45,200 nucleotides of DNA, taken from positions 1 to 45,200 of the forward strand of contig JAKJHY010000037.1 in assembly GCA_021648845.1 (NCBI GenBank), in the 5' to 3' direction. Of the stretch, positions 42,628 to 45,200 are shown in pieces (the first letter of the stretch is position 1; the number at the start of each line of letters is the position of its first letter). The stretch comes from Mycobacterium sp. MBM. GTDB taxonomy: Bacteria > Actinomycetota > Actinomycetes > Mycobacteriales > Mycobacteriaceae. A model generated the notes under the pieces. The model was not told the origin of the DNA and searched no databases. It worked only from the letters and a program-made list of their open reading frames with translations. The position numbers were made by a program, and so were the translations under genes.

Positions 42628-43989
42628 TTATCCGAGGAGGGCGTCGACGAAAGCGGCGGGCTCGAACGGCGCCAGATCGTCCGGTCCCTCGCCGAGGCCG
42701 ACCAGCTTCACGGGTACACCCAGCTCCTGTTGGACACGGAAGACGATGCCGCCCTTGGCCGTGCCGTCGAGCTTGGTCAGCACCACTCCGGTGATCGCCA
42801 CGACCTCGGCGAACACCTTGGCCTGCGGCAGGCTGTTCTGGCCGATGGTGGCATCCAGCACCAGTAGCACCTCGTCCACCGTGGCGCGTTTCTCCACCAC
42901 CCGCTTGACCTTGCCGAGTTCGTCCATCAGGCCGGTCTTGGTGTGCAGGCGGCCGGCGGTGTCGATCACCACGACATCGGCGCCGTTCTGAATGCCCTTG
43001 TCCACGGCATCGAAGGCGACCGAGGCGGGGTCGGCGCCCTCGGGCCCGCGCACGGTGTCGGCGCCGACGCGGGAACCCCAGCTCTGCAGCTGGTCGGCGG
43101 CGGCGGCACGGAAGGTGTCCGCGGCGCCCAGCACCACACGGCGCCCGTCGGCGACCAAGACGCGGGCCAGCTTGCCGACGGTGGTGGTCTTGCCGGTGCC
43201 GTTGACCCCGACGACCAGCAGCACCGAGGGCTTGTCCTCGTGCGGCAACGCGCGGATCGAACGGTCCAGGTCGGGGCGCAGCGCGGAGATCAACACCTCT
43301 TTGAAGACGGCGCGGGCGTCGGCCTCGGTGCGTACCGAGGTGGCGGCCATCTTGGTGCGCAACGCGGCGATGACGTTCTGGGTCACCACGGGGCCGAGAT
43401 CGGCGATCAGCAGGGTGTCTTCGATCTCCTCCCAGGAGTCCTCGTCGAGGTCACCGCCGCCGAGCAGGCCGAGCACGCCGCGCCCCAGCGTGCTCTGTGA
43501 TTTGGCCAGCCGCCCGCGCAGCCGTTCCAGCCGCCCCTCGGACGGGGCGATGTCCTCCACGACCGGAGTCGGCGCGGGCTCCGGTTCCGGCTCCGGGGCG
43601 GGCTCGGGTTCCGGCTCGGGCTCGGGCTTCGGTTCGGGTTCCGGCTTCGGTTCGGGTTCGAGGACCGGTTTCGGCGGTTCCGCGACGGGGGGTTCGGGCA
43701 GTTTGACGTCGGCAATGGGGCGTTTCGGCGCGTCCCGCGGCACGGCGGCGTCGTCACCGACACCGGGTAGGCCGACGGGGTCGACCCTATCGGCGGGCGG
43801 CGCGGTGGCCGGCCCGCTGAACGTGATACCCGAGGAGGCCTTATAGCCACCCGATTTGTCGATCTGGGTGGTCGTGTCCGGCGCGGACAGGCTGATCCGC
43901 CGCTTGCGGTAGCGCACCAACCCGACAACCAGCGCGGTGACAAGAAGGACTGCTACGACCGCGATGGCGATCCACAAGGCATCTGACAC
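42628..43989 (-). CDS. ftsY: Signal recognition particle receptor FtsY
   Basis: FtsY docks Ffh-ribosome complexes at the membrane. The 453-residue protein has an N-terminal membrane anchor (ALWIAIAVVAVLLVTALVVG), a long linker of alternating Pro-Glu-Pro/Lys repeats (about residues 95-142), and the NG domain with GVNGTGKTTTVGKLA, DTAGRLHTKTG and TKLDGTAKGG. The N-terminal transmembrane helix is normal for actinobacteria and absent in E. coli. The start is GTG at 43989. It does not share an operon with amt; the 149-base gap holds the amt promoter. Confidence 0.97.
   Translation of the reverse strand: MSDALWIAIAVVAVLLVTALVVGLVRYRKRRISLSAPDTTTQIDKSGGYKASSGITFSGPATAPPADRVDPVGLPGVGDDAAVPRDAPKRPIADVKLPEPPVAEPPKPVLEPEPKPEPEPKPEPEPEPEPAPEPEPEPAPTPVVEDIAPSEGRLERLRGRLAKSQSTLGRGVLGLLGGGDLDEDSWEEIEDTLLIADLGPVVTQNVIAALRTKMAATSVRTEADARAVFKEVLISALRPDLDRSIRALPHEDKPSVLLVVGVNGTGKTTTVGKLARVLVADGRRVVLGAADTFRAAAADQLQSWGSRVGADTVRGPEGADPASVAFDAVDKGIQNGADVVVIDTAGRLHTKTGLMDELGKVKRVVEKRATVDEVLLVLDATIGQNSLPQAKVFAEVVAITGVVLTKLDGTAKGGIVFRVQQELGVPVKLVGLGEGPDDLAPFEPAAFVDALLG
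43575..43660. repeat. ftsY: Short imperfect tandem repeat coding for Pro-Glu linker of FtsY
   Basis: Units close to TCGGGT and TCCGGC repeat for about 85 bases inside ftsY, encoding alternating Pro-Glu-Pro-Lys on the minus strand. Such runs can slip during replication and change linker length in frame. Confidence 0.6.
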
Positions 43990-44086
43990 CTGGCCATTGT
44001 CTCAGGCGACTCCGACCGCCATGTTCGAGCACCTGATCGCTGAAGGCACCGCACCGGACGCCACCGGATGTGGCAATCTCGGGCGG

Positions 44087-45106
44087 GTGACGGGCTTCGA
44101 GGGCGGGATCTCGGTGCGCAAGCGGCGCCATATCGATGTCTGCCTGACCGAGGCCGTCCAGTATCAGACCGTCAGCACCGGCTTGGAGCGCTACCGGTTG
44201 CCCTATAACGCGCTGACGCAGACCAGCCTGGCCGGTATCGACCTGGGTACCGAATTCCTCGGGGTACCGCTGCGGGCGCCGGTGCTGATCGGTTCGATGA
44301 CCGGCGGGTCGGAGCTCTCGGGCACGATCAACCGCAATCTGGCCACGGCGGCGCAGGCCTTGGGCGTGGGCATGATGCTGGGCTCCCAGCGCGTGATGCT
44401 GGGCGAGGACGCGGTGGGCACTTTCCATGTGCGCGAGGTCGCTCCGGATGTGTTGTTGGTCGGCAATATCGGGCTGGCGCAGCTGAATCGCGCCGTTGTT
44501 GCCGAGCTGCGTCGAGCGCTCGACGGTGTCGGCGCCAATGCCCTTGCGGTGCACACGAATCCGTTGCAGGAGGCGGTTCAGTGGGGCGGGGACACGGATT
44601 TCACCGGGTCGGTGGGGCGGCTGCGCGAGGTGGTGGATTCCATCGGGTATCCGGTGTTGCTCAAGGAGGTCGGGCACGGTATCGGAGCGTCCGCGGCGGC
44701 GTCGTTGTCCGATATCGGGGTGGCCGCGGTGGATGTGGCCGGGGCCGGTGGAACGTCGTGGGCGCGGGTGGAGCAGTTCGTGCGCTACGGCCAGATCAAC
44801 GATCTGGGCCTGGCCGAGTGGGGCATTCCGACGGCGCAGGCGTTGGTCGAGGTGCGCGCGACGCTGCCGGAGATGCCATTGGTCGCTTCCGGCGGGATCC
44901 GCACCGGGATGGACGCAGCGAAGGCGATCGCGTTGGGCGCCGATGTGGTGGCGGTGGCCCACCCCCTGCTGGTTCCGGCCATCGAGTCGGCCGCGGCTGT
45001 GCAGCAATGGCTGGAGCGGTTTATCGCCGAGTTGCGGGTGTGCCTGCACGGGTGCGGGGCCGCGGATTTGTCGGCATTGCGTGCCGTCGGAGTCGACCGC
45101 GTCTAA
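44087..45106 (+). CDS. fni: Isopentenyl-diphosphate delta-isomerase, type 2 (FMN)
   Basis: This interconverts isopentenyl and dimethylallyl diphosphate using reduced FMN and Mg2+. The 339-residue TIM barrel has RKRRHIDVCL near the start, the FMN/phosphate loop SMTGGSELSGTINRN, the substrate-binding HTNPLQEAVQ (His and Gln-Glu), KEVGHGIG, and VAGAGGTSWARVE. The GTG at 44087 gives a standard N-terminus; an in-frame ATG at 44021 would add 22 residues that do not look conserved. No other isoprenoid or carotenoid gene is adjacent. It is divergent from ftsY. Confidence 0.92.
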   Translation: MTGFEGGISVRKRRHIDVCLTEAVQYQTVSTGLERYRLPYNALTQTSLAGIDLGTEFLGVPLRAPVLIGSMTGGSELSGTINRNLATAAQALGVGMMLGSQRVMLGEDAVGTFHVREVAPDVLLVGNIGLAQLNRAVVAELRRALDGVGANALAVHTNPLQEAVQWGGDTDFTGSVGRLREVVDSIGYPVLLKEVGHGIGASAAASLSDIGVAAVDVAGAGGTSWARVEQFVRYGQINDLGLAEWGIPTAQALVEVRATLPEMPLVASGGIRTGMDAAKAIALGADVVAVAHPLLVPAIESAAAVQQWLERFIAELRVCLHGCGAADLSALRAVGVDRV

Positions 45107-45200
45107 AGCGCGTTAGGTCTAGATGTCGTGACCTGAGAGGTTGTTGACGGCGCGCCTGCTTGAAATGGGGAGGACCTCCTGACGGAGTGGATGTGTCTGG
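45107..45200. other. End of window with small inverted repeats
   Basis: AGGTC (45115-45119) pairs with GACCT (45130-45134), nine bases after the isomerase stop, a possible terminator. Further on, GGAGG (45169-45173) pairs with CCTCC (45175-45179). A TTGACG at about 45144 could be a -35 element for a gene beyond the edge. The stretch may be the end of a mobile element, but no gene is complete here. Confidence 0.3.

Noticed and set aside
42992..43846. Plus-strand frame with Gly-Ser repeats opposite ftsY
   Set aside because: The repeats are the antisense of the Pro-Glu linker of FtsY and do not represent a gene.
1..45200. CRISPR array, rRNA or complete insertion sequence
   Set aside because: No regularly spaced direct repeats, rRNA-like sequence or transposase reading frame was seen.

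Overview
The window is chromosomal DNA from a mycobacterium, most likely a rapid-growing Mycolicibacterium-type species. The evidence is high G+C with GTG/TTG starts, a run of housekeeping genes in the same order as the Rv2901c-Rv2921c region of M. tuberculosis (DUF2469, rnhB, lepB, rplS, lppW, trmD, rimM, KH protein, rpsP, Rv2910c-like, dacB2-like, amidohydrolase, ffh, glnD, glnB, amt, ftsY), and a typical mycobacterial SodA. Several promoters have a TAnnnT -10 element placed 6-8 nt before the start codon, which suggests leaderless transcripts.

Region 1 (about 1-7100) is accessory and visibly less G+C-rich than the rest. It holds a small secreted protein, then a minus-strand unit of three genes: a CHAT-domain cysteine protease, a caspase-fold (C14) protease and an alpha/beta hydrolase. 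Both protease dyads and the hydrolase serine are present. This is the best candidate for an undescribed conflict or defence system. A single-pass membrane protein lies upstream of it.

Region 2 (7171-16201) starts with sodA and a DUF1206 membrane protein. An iron/haem-flavoured group follows: a hemophore-related secreted protein whose ribosome-binding site sits in an 8-bp hairpin, a DUF6745-like protein, and a four-gene operon. That operon encodes an FbpA-like ferric-iron lipoprotein, an FbpB-like permease, an FbpC-like ATPase and an adenylation-PCP-acyltransferase fusion, with an IdeR-like palindrome in front of it. Its last gene ends in a long antisense overlap with tesB.

Region 3 (16069-24256) carries tesB and a CoA transferase, a divergent dienelactone hydrolase, then the conserved translation/export genes DUF2469-rnhB-lepB-rplS and trmD-rimM-khpA-rpsP, with lppW between them on the other strand.

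Region 4 (24443-31555) has a SnoaL-like gene, then a tightly coupled three-gene NAGGN osmolyte cluster (asnO, ngg, M42-type peptidase). Two tandem D,D-carboxypeptidase paralogues follow.

Region 5 (31648-45200) contains a CysJ-like diflavin reductase, an amidohydrolase with ffh, a molybdopterin oxidoreductase behind a perfect 9-bp inverted repeat, the nitrogen-control operon amt-glnB-glnD with GlnR-like sites, ftsY and a type 2 IPP isomerase. The last ~90 bases hold small inverted repeats and might be the edge of a mobile element.
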